The notes under the pieces are model-generated. The model saw nothing but the letters and a program-made list of their open reading frames with translations. It was not told where the DNA came from and did no database searches. Below, piece after piece: positions 11,400-21,884 of a DNA stretch of 64,000 nt. The stretch covers positions 48,033,019-48,097,018 of the forward strand of contig JAVGWX010000008.1 in assembly GCA_036924085.1 (NCBI GenBank). The letters run 5' to 3'. The position numbers and the translations under genes were made by a program. This stretch comes from Ariolimax columbianus. Taxonomy: Eukaryota > Mollusca > Gastropoda > Stylommatophora > Arionidae. Every line of letters begins with the position of its first letter. Position 1 is the first letter of the stretch.

Positions 11400-11790
11400 T
11401 GGCTCGAGGTCAATGAGGAAGAAAGACATCGAGCTCAATGAGGGAGAAAGACATCGAGCTCAATGAAGGAGAAAGACTTCGAGATCAATGAGGGAGAAAG
11501 ACTTCGAGGTCAATGAGTGAGAAAGACTTCGAGGTCAATGAGGGAGAAAGACTTCGAGGTCAATTAGGGAGAAAGACTGAGGACAATGAGGGAAAACTAC
11601 TTCGAAGTCAATGAGGGAGAATAACTTTGATGTCAATGAGGAAGAAAGTCTTCGAGGTCAATGAGTGAGAAAGACTTTGAAGTCAATGAGGGAGAATAAC
11701 TTCGAGGTCAATGAGGGAGAAAGGCTTCGAGGTAAGTGAGGGAATAGACTTCGAGGTCAATGAGGGTCAAGGACTTCGAAATCTATTTGC
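11400..11790. repeat. 25-bp minisatellite
   Basis: About fifteen copies of a 25-bp unit, TCAATGAGGGAGAAAGACTT plus CGAGG, with decaying variants to the right. The unit is purine-rich. Confidence 0.9.
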
Positions 11791-11869
11791 AATGAAAGGA
11801 CCCGAATGAAAAGGGAGAGAACATTATGTAAGAATGAATCAGTGTTTTATACACACTATAATTCAGTTC

Positions 11870-12075
11870 ATCCATTATGTCGTTGGAGCACACTTGAAGA
11901 CACTTCCACAATCCCACGCCATCTCTGTCCGATTCCGCCAGTCGTGCCTCACCAGGACGAAGGTTTGACCATTCACTGGTATTGTTTGCCCATCTCTTCC
12001 CTTGACATCATCGCCCTCTCTTTCCTGGTATAGAACCATGCAGCATCGAATTTGTAATTCCGCTGGATCTACAGA
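11870..12075 (-). pseudogene. RTE-like LINE 3' end fragment
   Basis: The minus strand reads PGKRGR, then KRWANNTSEWSNLRPGEARL and SDRDG, the typical RTE ORF2 C-terminus (PGKRxRGRxxKRWxDNIxEW). An in-frame stop lies after PGKRGR. It matches the 3' end of the element at 52359-56145 in its last roughly 190 bp and ends in the same ATGAACTGAA. It provides an uninterrupted reference for that element's 3' end. Confidence 0.7.
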
Positions 12076-12390
12076 TCAGTGAAAGCATCCAGGCTGCAGC
12101 TCAGATATGAAAAATCGGACAAATGCAGGATTGTATAAAGAAACCTATTGACAGTCGGTCAACCACAGCTGAGATTCAAAGATGAGTGTACACGTGACAT
12201 GAGGACACTAGAGATAAGTCTGACATACCGGGAACACGGAGCTCCAGACTGACGAAAGTAGAGATGTGACTTGTGATGGATGAGAGGGAGCTCATGTAAC
12301 TTTAAATGTCAGCTTGGCTGAACTACTTCCTTTTTTAAGATCTAAGGACCTTTTTCAGGTTGCCTGACCTTGCCCACCTGATGTCTTCCA

Positions 12391-12579
12391 ATGTGGCACA
12401 CGCTGAATGGGAAAGTTTATCGCAACAAGACCAGCAATCTCTTAGAACATCAAGAAAACATTTGGCGAGAAATTGAGTCTGTGACTCCTGATATATTGTT
12501 GAATGCTTTCCGTAACATGGAGAGGCGTGTGCAGGCATGCCTCGGTGCTAATGGTGACCACTTTCAAGAATTTATATGA
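12391..12579 (+). pseudogene. Transposase C-terminal fragment (IS630/Tc1-like), tentative
   Basis: The frame ends in DILLNAFRNMERRVQACLGA and then NGDHFQEFI and stop. This resembles the tail of Tc3/IS630-type transposases (xMLxxVxRNxxxRxxxCLxxNGGHFExLI). No catalytic block is in frame upstream. It could be a chance resemblance, although the last 35 codons fit well. Confidence 0.45.
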
Positions 12580-13554
12580 GCTCATTATGATCCTCATACA
12601 CCAAGATATGTTCATGTAAAAAATTATTGAATTAGGTTCATTGGATGACAAGTTATAAGGGAAACCCAGAGGCCGGTAGCAGGTATGACACACTGTACAA
12701 TCCATAAGAACAAAGAACCTACATCCTATAGTAAAATAGGAGCGACTAAGTGAGTCACGCTTTCAGACGTCAGATTGAATGTTTTAAAACGTCGGTGGTC
12801 ATTCTAACGTTATATGAAGTAAGGTCTACAAAAAAACCTTCATTTTGCATGTTCTGTTAATACAACATGATACAGTTTCACTTTGCCTCCCACATGTGTG
12901 TATTTCCACAGAGTTATTCCACATTTGGAACTGGTGATGCCCGTAAATTAGTGTGTCTATGCCACATGTGTGTTGAGCACTTTGGTAGCACATGCACATT
13001 AACCATGTTGTCACTTCCACAGCCATTCTCATCAGAAGTTCCCATCTTTACTCTGTTGGATAGATGGTACCTAAGCTACAATATACAATAAACTATTGAA
13101 TTTTCTCTGTGTGTTATAATTGGAAGTAGTAATCATACTTCAGGAACAGTGGATTTCAGAATGGTTTTGGCTGCGGATCCCATGATAAACTTTAGGTAAG
13201 TATTTCACTGGTTTTTGCTCTTGTCTTGTTTCGAAAACGAGCGTGCCGCATTTTTCCACCACTTTTCTAGACATCATTGAGTGAAAAGACTCGCGTAGGG
13301 TCAAGTCCTGGAAACATGCCTTGTTACAGCGACCTGGTCAACGAAGTGGTGAGCTTCCTGAGAATACAAGCATTTCAATGCATGCAGTGCTGCCAAGACC
13401 TACGGAGGAACAGCCACTGTAACATGCTAGGAGTGAAAGATCATAGCTAGCGGAAACTTCAGTGCGAGAAATAACAAAAGCCACTATATTTATTTAAAAT
13501 GCAACGCACTCTCTCTGTCCAAAGGAAGACTTAAACGCTCTCCAGCGACCTCAA
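12580..13554. other. No recognised feature
   Basis: Unique-looking sequence between a transposase fragment and a triplet repeat. No supported frame was seen. Confidence 0.4.
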
Positions 13555-13655
13555 AATGTTGTTGTTGCTGCTGCTGTTATTGTAAATGCTGCTGTTGTTG
13601 CTGCTGTTGTTGTCCATGTTGCTGCTGCTGCTGTTGTTGTTGTTGTTGAATGCTC
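13555..13655. repeat. (TTG/CTG)n microsatellite
   Basis: An imperfect TTG/CTG triplet run that joins directly to a SINE-D copy. It probably grew from that element's (AAC)n tail, read on the other strand. Confidence 0.85.
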
Positions 13656-13880
13656 ACAATGAGTAAGATTACTCATTTGTGCGCCCAGGAAAGGGAGTTA
13701 AGTGACGGGTTACAGTAGCTTGCCTCACATCTCGAGCGTGCTGATGAAAATTATCGCGTTCCATCCAGGCGGTTGTGCTATGCTTGGCTTCATCTGATCG
13801 TCGCTCATTACTACGGAGTTCACTTCGATTCCCCATCTCATTAGCCAGGCTGCCAGGAAAACAGTCCGTTTCCATTATAC
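13640..13880 (-). repeat. SINE-D copy
   Basis: Shares CACAATGAGTAAGATTACTC, GGCGGTTGTGCTATGCTTGG and GCCAGGCTGCCA with the other copies. It is truncated after AAACAGTCCGTTTCC, so about 100 bp of the 5' side is missing. Confidence 0.75.
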
Positions 13881-14287
13881 GATGACATGTCCTATCCTAA
13901 CGTTTCCCAAAGCACCGAGCGAATTTTAAAACCAATATATTTTAAACAGATGCAATCAGTAGGTAAAAAACACGGAGCCAACACAAATTCGTCATAAAAT
14001 GGTTATTAGTTAACATAATTTAATGAAAATTCGTCAAGTTGTAGTTGAAACGTTCTTTTTGAATTGTCCACGTTCGCGTGGTTATGTTTATATCATCATT
14101 AGATCAGTCTTCTCCAAAATGGCCTTCACTCCAGAAGAAGGTATGGCGATAGGTTTTTCTTGAACGTGTGACTCCTGCATTTGAACCTCCAACAATTTGG
14201 CCACAAAACAGACACGACCAAAATTCTGCTGGAAACGTAATTTGGGGCCCAATTGTTCAACACGTGTACAAATGATTTGGGAAGATT
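13881..14287. other. No recognised feature
   Basis: AT-rich spacer. Short frames only. Confidence 0.35.
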
Positions 14288-14525
14288 TTTAACTAGTGGT
14301 CTCGAGGTAAGGTGTCCGCTTCGGGTGTCAGAGGTCACGAGTTCGAATCACGGTGGAGATCGGGATGCTTTCACGTTGATCTTCTGGTAAAAATTCCCTT
14401 GATCTCTGGGTAGTGAGGTCGGACTCCCGTCTTCAGTGTCGAGCACATTAACAATCCCTTGGCATTTAGAAATCGAAAAGAGTAGATTAACGACCACTGC
14501 CCGGACAACATTCAAAAATGAATTT
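14288..14525 (+). repeat. SINE-B copy (tRNA-derived)
   Basis: The head reads AGTGGTCTCGAGGTAAGGTG (A-box-like). A near-consensus B box, GAGTTCGAATC, follows at about 14338-14350. The body CTGGTAAAAATTCCCTTGATC and GGACTCCCGTCTTCAGTGTC matches the 63425-63665 copy in reverse. This copy has the best-preserved B box. Confidence 0.8.
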
Positions 14526-15239
14526 GTATTCGCCCTATTTTTCGTGCTATCCCTGTATATGCCTTCCTCTTGTTCTTCGTTCAACTGGTTCTAGCTAGGT
14601 GAGGTTCCCGAAGGAGATTCTACATTTCAGTTCTTTGCCTGCTCCTCTTTGGTCTGCATAAGCGGGGCAGTCCTACAGGGTATATTCTGGCGTTTGTTTG
14701 GGGGATCTGCAAACGCACGTGGCTGTGTTTTAAAGATCTATTCTGTGGAGGTAGGCCTTGATTCTGCAATGCCCTCTACTGAGTCTAAAGACCTGTTTCT
14801 GCAGATCTCTTCCAAGTTTGTCTATGTTGTTGATTTTTTGGCTTGCATTTTTTGTGATGGTCTCTCCATTCCGTCTAAATGGGTCGTTTTATGAGTGCCT
14901 TTGCTTCTTTATAGCTCTGTCTCTATTTTCTCTATAGGCCAGTCTGCGTGCCGCCACTTCCTGATTTCGAGAGCTCCTCTGGCTTTTCGTTTCCAGAGAT
15001 CTCAGATTGAGCCGAACCCACTGCACGACTAAATCTATGTTTTTGTCTGGGACGGCAACCCGATGTTTTGTTTTATTAAATGTAAGCATGTATAACCAAA
15101 CAACATAAACGGAAGTGAAGTAACAGGCACCCGAATACAAAACTCACATGTTGAACAAGTTCACCACCTCAGGGCCTCATGATCATAGAAGCCAATTGTA
15201 TGGCAGCAACATCACCAGCGAGGTTGGGATTGACATTGT
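14526..15239. other. No recognised feature
   Basis: The plus strand carries an open frame of 81 codons (14649-14894) and the minus strand one of 83 (14889-15140). Neither shows a recognisable domain. I call no gene here. Confidence 0.35.
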
Positions 15240-15332
15240 AATCCTCCTTCTGGTAGTCTTACTTCTTCTCCTTCTTTTCTTCTTCTATTTCTTCTTTTTC
15301 TTCGTCTTCTTTTTCTCCTTCTTCTTCGACGT
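15240..15332. repeat. TTC-rich microsatellite
   Basis: Imperfect (TTC/CTT)n. It equals (GAA)n on the minus strand, similar to SINE-A and LINE tails, but no element is recognisable next to it. Confidence 0.85.
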
Positions 15333-15524
15333 TCATCCTGAAAAAGACCTCATGACTTTGTGTCATAGTGTACATTGAGGCTGTGATATATATATATACG
15401 TCAGATGTATTTCTCCACGGCATTTGTTAGATCGTGTTTGCCTTCCCTAATCTTTACCTATTCTCTCTTCCAGGGCCCGCCTCTTATAGTCTGAATAAAG
15501 TCTTCGTCAGCTCTTACTCGCTAG

Positions 15525-16055
15525 TCTTGACGACAGCAGCCATCTCTGACTCGCTAGTCTTGACGACAGCAGCCATCTCTGACTCGCTAGTCTTGACGAC
15601 AGCAGCTATCTCTGACTCGCTAGTCTTGACGACAGCAGCCATCTCTGATTTGCTAGCCTAGGCGACAGCAGCCAGCTGTGACTCGCTAGCCTTTACAACA
15701 GCAGCCAGCTGTGACTCGCTAGCCTGGACGACAGCAGCCAGCTGTGACTCGCTAGCCTGGAAGACAGCAGCCAGCTGTGAATCGCTAGCCTTTACGACAG
15801 CAGCCAGCTGTGACTCGCTAGCCTTTACAACAGCAGCCAGCTGTGACTCGCTAGCCTGGACGACAGCAGCCAGCTGTGACTCGCTAGCCTGGAAGACAGC
15901 AGCCAGCTGTGAATCGCTAGCCTTTACGACAGCAGCCAGCTGTGACTCGCTAGCCTGGACGACAGCAGCCAGCTGTGACTCGCTAGCCTAGACGACAGCA
16001 GCCAGCTGTGACTCGCTAGCCTTGACGACAGCAGCCATCTTTGATTCGCAATTAT
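15525..16055. repeat. 33-bp minisatellite
   Basis: About sixteen copies of a 33-bp unit containing GACTCGCTAGCCTGGACGAC and AGCAGCCAGCTGT. The left four copies carry CTAGTCTTGACG with CATCTCT. The centre uses TTTACAACA, GGACGACA and GGAAGACA subtypes in a repeating order, a higher-order structure. The unit length is a multiple of three, so some frames stay open; I do not treat this as coding. Confidence 0.93.
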
Positions 16056-16429
16056 CTCATCCACTGACGTGTCTTCTGCCTTGTGAGCTCACTGAGCCGT
16101 CTCCTTGTATGCTTCAGCCAGGAGGAGAACCCTGGTTCACCTTCTCAGATTCACTTCGGAATGTAAACAGAGCCACTGTAACCAGCTACATCAGAAAGAA
16201 GAACAACGACAACAATACAATCCATGATACTTTAGCTAACTCCGCAAGGCAGAGTTGGGCGATGAAATCTACAACAAACCTCTCTCATAAAGGGTTTTAT
16301 CATTCGCTTGTCCTTTTCATATTGAACTCTCTTCTATCCTCTTATGTCCTTTGACGGAGTGGGTTTGATGCAACTTTCTTTGCCGTTCTTATTTTCAACA
16401 AATGCCTGCGTATTGTTTCTTACGAATGT

Positions 16430-17080
16430 AGAATGTAGTGTCTTATGACTAGGGAATATAGTGTCTTATGACTAGGAGATATAGTGTCTTACGACTAGAG
16501 GATATTGTGTCTTATGACTAGGGGATATAATGTCTTATGACTATGGGATATAGTGACTTATGAATATGTGATTTACTGTCTTATGACTAGGGGATATAGT
16601 GTCTTATGACTAGGGGATAAAATGTCTTATGACTAGGAGAAATAGTGTCTTATGACTAGTGGATATAGTGTCTTATGACTAGGGGATATTATGTCTTCTG
16701 ACTAGGGGATATAGTGTCTTGTGACTATGGGATATTATGTCTTATGACTAGGGGATATAGTGTGTTATGACTAGGGGATATTATGTCATGACTAGGGGAT
16801 ATTATGTCTTATGACTAGGGGATATTATGTCATGACTAGGGCATATTATGTCTAATGACTAGGGGATATAATGTCTTATGACTAGGGCATATAATGTTTT
16901 ATGACTAGGGGATATAGTGTCTTATGACTAGGGGATATAATGTTTTATGACTAGGGGCAATAGTGTCTTATGACTAGGGGATATAGTGTGTTATGACTAG
17001 GGCATATAATGTTTTATGACTAGGGGATATAGTGTCAAATGACTAGGGGATATAGTGTCTTATGACTAAGGGATATACTG
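16430..17080. repeat. 23-bp minisatellite
   Basis: About 28 copies of TATAGTGTCTTATGACTAGG plus GGA, with variants (TATTATG, TATAATG, CATGACT deletions). Confidence 0.95.
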
Positions 17081-17560
17081 TATATATATTTTCCAACTTT
17101 CCTGTCATCAGACAAAGACCATCTATTCTCTCTTCTTAGTTTCGTGATCAAAGACTGGCACATCGACAGGTCAACTTTAAGGATGACAAGACTCCTTCTA
17201 CTTCACTCGGCCTGAGGCCATCATTCATGCTGCACCCCAGCTCTGGCTCATATATTCTATTTCAGATGTTATGTTTCATTACCGAGTCCCGCGTCTTTTT
17301 TGACCACCTTTCTGTGGTTATCTATTCAACATTGGAAGCATAGACTTTATGTAGAACATAATTTTCGGGTCAGGGATAGACACACACTGTAGAGAATCAG
17401 TTTCCAAATAACGTGCCCTTGTTACATTTAATTGTACATGTCAGCTCCTTTATCTACACAGGCCAATAGATAAATGCCACTCACACAATTTAGCAACACA
17501 TCTCTAGACGGCGAAAAGCAGATTGGATCCTTCGACTGTATTAAGCCAATACTCCATAAA
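17081..17560. other. No recognised feature
   Basis: Spacer between two simple arrays. Nothing was recognised. Confidence 0.4.
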
Positions 17561-17712
17561 TATATATATATATATAAATACATAGCCATTTCTTTACGTG
17601 TGTGGGTGTATGTGTACGTGGTGCGTGTGTATGTGTGTAGGTGTATGTGTGCGTGGTGTGTATGTGTGTGGGTGTATGTGTGCGTGGTGTGTATGTGTAT
17701 GGGTCTGCGCTT
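17561..17712. repeat. (TA)n and TGTGTRGGTG microsatellite
   Basis: A short (AT)n tract at 17561-17575 is followed by a GT-rich imperfect array (GTGTATGTGTG-GTGG) to about 17712. Open frames of CVCVW or HTHTPTHI composition on both strands are artefacts. Confidence 0.9.
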
Positions 17713-17944
17713 GTATGTTGTCCGTCGGCAATGAGAACGAAGAACCGTTGCTGTGTAATGACGCAGTCCTGCATGTCGTCAGAAGGGCATGGGCATGATT
17801 GGACACGAAGCTTGCTTTTCTAGATGTTCTCATGGCCTCTGTATTTTACAATCTTCTCCAATGTCTGTGCCATTCCACACGTACATACACTAGCGTGCTA
17901 GGGTCGAGCAGCTTATTACTCCTCTGCCTTGGGACAAGTGATGC

Positions 17945-18055
17945 GGAGGGTGGTTAACCGATCTGCGAGTTTATCTTAATAGACTCATAACAAGATCAAA
18001 GTAGACCCGCAGCCTGTTAGGTGCCACCTATTCTGCTCTTAATAAACTACCTAAC
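17945..18055 (+). repeat. Dispersed repeat, copy 1 of 2
   Basis: Resembles 63305-63415 over about 110 bp, sharing AGTAGACCCGCAGCC, GTTAGGTGCCA and CTGCTCTTAA. The family is unknown. Confidence 0.6.
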
Positions 18056-18094
18056 CATGGCAAACTAACTAAATAACTTACTCAATTTCCGTAT

Positions 18095-18335
18095 CCAAGC
18101 ACCAAGTTATATTGCGTGCACCCAGTGCTTATTCGCCTTCAGCGTGTCACTCTCGTCATGTACCTGGATATTTGGGACAATTTATCAGATGACCTGTATA
18201 TTGTACCGCACCGCAGTCACTTTCATCGCCGTCTGAGAGACCCTATCTCTACATGTTCTTCCTACATCATGATACACCAGTTTGAAGTCTATTTATTGTC
18301 TTCCAAAGTAAGCAGGGTAAGTGATGTCCAGGGAC
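18095..18335 (+). repeat. Old dispersed repeat, possibly shared with 42465-42690
   Basis: Both segments contain CCAAGCACCA-GT, a weakly alignable middle, and then ATGATACACCAGTTTGAAGTC versus GTGATATACCAGTTCGGAGTC. The similarity is patchy and was judged by eye. Confidence 0.35.
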
Positions 18336-18364
18336 AGGTTTCTCCTAAGGGTTCTGAATCTTTA

Positions 18365-18692
18365 ACTAACTAATTAACTTTAACTAATTAATTTTAACTA
18401 ATTTAACTTAACTTTAACTAATTAATTTTAACTAATTTAACTAACTAACTTTAACTAATTTACTTTAACTAATTTACTTTAACCAACTTTAACTAATTAA
18501 CTTTAACTAATTTACTTTAACCAACTTTAACTAATTAACTTTAACTAATTAACTTTAACTAACTTTAGCTAATTTACTTTAACTAATTTACTTTAACCAA
18601 CTTTAACTAATTTACTTTAACTAATTAACTAAACTAAGCTGAACTGGACTGGACTGGAATGGACTGGACTGACTGGAATAGACTAGACTAAT
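18365..18692. repeat. TTTAACTAA-rich array plus (GGACT)n
   Basis: An imperfect array of TTTAACTAATTAAC and TTTAACTAATTTAC units runs to about 18630. A short GGACTGGACT/GGAAT run follows at 18640-18690. Confidence 0.9.
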
Positions 18693-19185
18693 TAATGTTT
18701 AATCCATGAGTCGTTGGAATCAAGCATGTCAGCTCTTTGCTTGCCGTGAACTTCGGCCTGACCTTCAGAGAAGATACATACTATTTATAGAAGCTGACGG
18801 TGTGAGGCTACCCTGTCTTGACATCCACTCGTGATGCAGTTCTTCATTACTATTATTTGTTTTATTTGTAATGTTCCCCATCTGACAGGGAGACTGACAG
18901 AAGGGTTGCTTTTCAAGTCAATTGTTGTGGATTTACTTCCTGAAATTGGCACAATGCAATCTACACAGCTCTGAACCAGTAACTGGATTACTGTTAGGGA
19001 ATGCAAGTCAGCGAAGAAGTGAACTGACATACTCCGGCACAGAAAAATTTTGTTAAAACGTTTCGTCAGACACTAGGCTGTAACGAAAACGGAAACGAAT
19101 ACACTGGGGCCAAAAGGTCTTCATCACGGACAACAAACAACACAAGTGTTAGCTAATAAATCATACACTAAGGTGTGATTAAATA
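18693..19185. other. No recognised feature
   Basis: Spacer in front of a mariner relic; no supported feature. Confidence 0.4.
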
Positions 19186-20139
19186 CTAGGGGTGTTCAAA
19201 TCAAACCGGAACTTTTTATTATAGCTTTACCTGAATGAGTTATATCATGCTAGAACTACTATCATTAGTTAGGGGCACTTGTGTCCTATTATTGCTAGGT
19301 GGCCCACTTGCCATGTGATAGATAAATACAAATGGCGGATAACAGTGTTAGTGCTTGCTTGGAACAGCAGGTAGTGATGAAGTTTCTTGTTTAAATAAGA
19401 CCTGAAACCGGAGAAAATTGACAGAAGACTGAAATCACAATTATACGATGAGACACACCGCCGCAGTAAGACATTTAAATGGTGTAAACGTTTTAGAGAA
19501 GGCCACTCGTCCGTGAGTGATGATTCCGTCCGTTGTGGCTGTCAACCTACACAATTAATGGAGAGTTTATTTTCTGAGATAAGCTTGGCATCATTCATGT
19601 TACTTTTCTACCCAATGGTCTCACTCTCAATATTGAACAGTACATACCCATTTTGAGTGATGTGCTTAATCGTCTGTGAAAAAAACGGCCTGGTTTAATT
19701 ACAAAGGGCATCCTGCTCCTGCAAGATAACGCTTGTCCCAATACAGCTCACCGCACTTTGTGCCATCTACAGCAACTCGGCTGGAAGGTATTGCCACATC
19801 CACCTTACAACCCAGACCTAGCTCAAAACGATTTCCGCCTGTTCTTCTTATTCTTTTGTCCTACTGCTCTTGCCAAGCAGGGTCACAAAGAGGTGGGATG
19901 CGTATATTTCTTGTTATCGCCAAGCGGGAAGCCTATGCTGTTGTTAGGTGTAACTTCCTGAGAGTGTCAGAGACACCCTCGATCCCATTTCGACGTCGAG
20001 GTCTGCCTGTTACTCGTGGACCGGAGACCTGCATATGATATGCTCTTGATGCAGGCTGGTTATAATGCATTCTGACTAAATGACAAAACCACTTGTTTTG
20101 TTGAGAATCAATGTAGGCTCCACCTGTTTGGACCCCTAG
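19186..20139 (+). mobile_element. mariner-type DNA transposon relic (DD34D class)
   Basis: The left end is TA followed by CTAGGGGTGTTCAAA; the right end, reversed, begins CTAGGGGTCCAAAC, giving short inverted repeats. The transposase N-terminus starts near 19333 (MADNSVSACLEQQVVMKFLV, then a stop). The catalytic core survives at 19715-19840: LLQDNACPNTAHRTL (second Asp) and PPYNPDLAQNDF (third Asp). The span is about 950 bp compared with about 1.3 kb for intact mariners; the region holding the first Asp is deleted. Stops and shifts make it non-functional. Confidence 0.8.
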
Positions 20140-20739
20140 AAGAATTCCTTGGAAGTCAGCATTTCAGCACTGCTCACGAAGTGGAACAGGCTGCCCTGGA
20201 TTGGTTCAGACATACTGACAAATCTTTCTACGCTGACGCTTTTCAATCATTACTTAAACGTTAGGATAACTGAATTAACGTTGCAGGAGTTTATATCGAA
20301 AAATAAATGGCATTTTAACTACTTAAAATTGTGTTTTTTCCCTAAAAAAAAAAAAAAGAATTGGTTTGACTTGGACGCATATCGTACAATAAAAAGCCTC
20401 GATGCTGTACATTAATTTAACTAACACTTCATCCCTGACTGCAGTTACTATGGTGTATAACCATTGACTAACTATTCGGGTCCTCTCACAATATATCCCT
20501 CACTGCCCACTTATCTAATTTCCACTCCAACATTGTTAGTTTCTCCCAAACATTATACATCCAGGCACACGCACGCTGCGTGCGTGCCATCTTTTATCCC
20601 TCCGTGACCTGGTTCTGCCAATCGATGACCCAAATCAGAGGTGCCAGTGGTGAGATGGCTTGAAACACTTTGGGAGCGTCCTAGTTCAGAAGTGTGTCGA
20701 TTTTGGATGCAGCTAACCAAAGATTGTTCATTGCTCAAT
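20140..20739. other. No recognised gene; A-tract at 20346
   Basis: Contains a 13-base A tract at about 20346. No supported gene. Confidence 0.4.
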
Positions 20740-21395
20740 TGATTCTTCTTCTTTTTCTTTTTCTTCCTCTTTTTCTTCGTATTTTTCTTCCTCTTCTTCT
20801 CTTTCCCATTCACCTACTTCTTCTCCTTCAACTCTGCTTCTCCACTTGTCATCCCCGTCTTCTCTCCTTTCTCTCCTTCTTTCACCTACTACTTCTCCTC
20901 TTCCCCTTATTCTCTTTCTCCTCCTCCTACTCCTCTTCTCCATATTCTCTTTCTCCTCCTCCTACTCCTCTTCTCCATATTCTCTTTCTCCTCCTCCTAC
21001 TCCTCTTCTCCTGATTCTCTTTCTCCTCCTCCTACTCCTCTTCTCCTGATTCTCTTTCTCCTCCTCCTACTCCTCTTCTCCTGATTCTCTTTCTCCTCCT
21101 CCTACTCCTCTTCTCCTGATTCTCTTTCTCCTCTTCCTACTCCTCTTCTCCTGATTCTCTTTCTCCTCCTCCTACTCCTCTTCTCCTGATTCTCTTTCTC
21201 TTCCTACTACTTCTCTTCTTTCCCTGTTCGCCCTTCTCTTTCTTCTCCTCCTACTTTTCCTCTTCTACTTTTCTTCGTTCTCTTTCTGCTCCGCCTACTT
21301 CCCGTCTTCCACTTTTCCTCCCCTTTTCTAGTTTCTATTTTTCCTTCTCCTGCTTCTTTTTTATTCCTACCTTATCCTTCTCTCCTTCTCTTCCA
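20740..21395. repeat. Pyrimidine tract with an internal 35-bp array
   Basis: The plus strand is nearly pure C/T for about 650 bases. From about 20925 to 21195 it holds roughly eight near-perfect copies of a 35-bp unit (CTGATTCTCTTTCTCCTCCT plus CCTACTCCTCTTCTC). Long frames of Leu/Phe/Ser or Arg/Glu are composition artefacts. Such mirror-like polypurine tracts can form triplex DNA; that is inference. Confidence 0.92.
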
Positions 21396-21429
21396 TCCCC
21401 TCCTGTTATCGCCCAAAATAAGACATAGA

Positions 21430-21782
21430 ACCCTATGTACAACTGGCCCTCTGACAGTAGTTGTCCCTAAAAAAGGCCGCACGCCCGGCTGTTTGGGCTC
21501 TCTGATAGTAGTTTTCCCTACAACAGGCCGCACGCCCGGCTGTTTGGGCTCTCTGATAGTAGTTGTCCCTACAACAGGCCGCACGCCCGGCTGTTTGGGC
21601 TCTCTGACATTAGTTGACCTACAAAAGGCCGCACGCCCGGCTGTTTGGGCTCTCTGACATTAGTTGACCTACAAAAGGCCGCACGCCCGGCTGTTTGGGC
21701 TCTCTGACATTAGTTGACCTACAAAAGGCCGCACGCCCGGCTGTTTGGGCTCTCTGACATTAGTTGACCTACAACTACAACT
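21430..21782. repeat. 50-bp minisatellite
   Basis: Seven copies of a roughly 50-bp unit with GGCCGCACGCCCGGCTGTTT and GGGCTCTCTGACATTAGTTG. The last four are almost identical at exactly 50 bp. The left three are slightly longer and carry GATAGTAGTTGTCCC. Confidence 0.93.
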
Positions 21783-21884
21783 GTTTTGGGGATTGCATGG
21801 AGAGAACTGTTTGTACATTTTGGCGGAGCCCTTTGAAGAGAACAAAATGCTAAATGAAAATATATTTGGAATTGTGTTCTGGTC

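Noticed and set aside
17541..17833. His/Thr/Pro or Cys/Val/Trp-rich small proteins
   Set aside because: Both strands of a GT-rich microsatellite give such frames.
20553..21049. Lys/Arg/Glu-rich or Leu/Ser-rich frames
   Set aside because: Composition artefacts of the pyrimidine tract.
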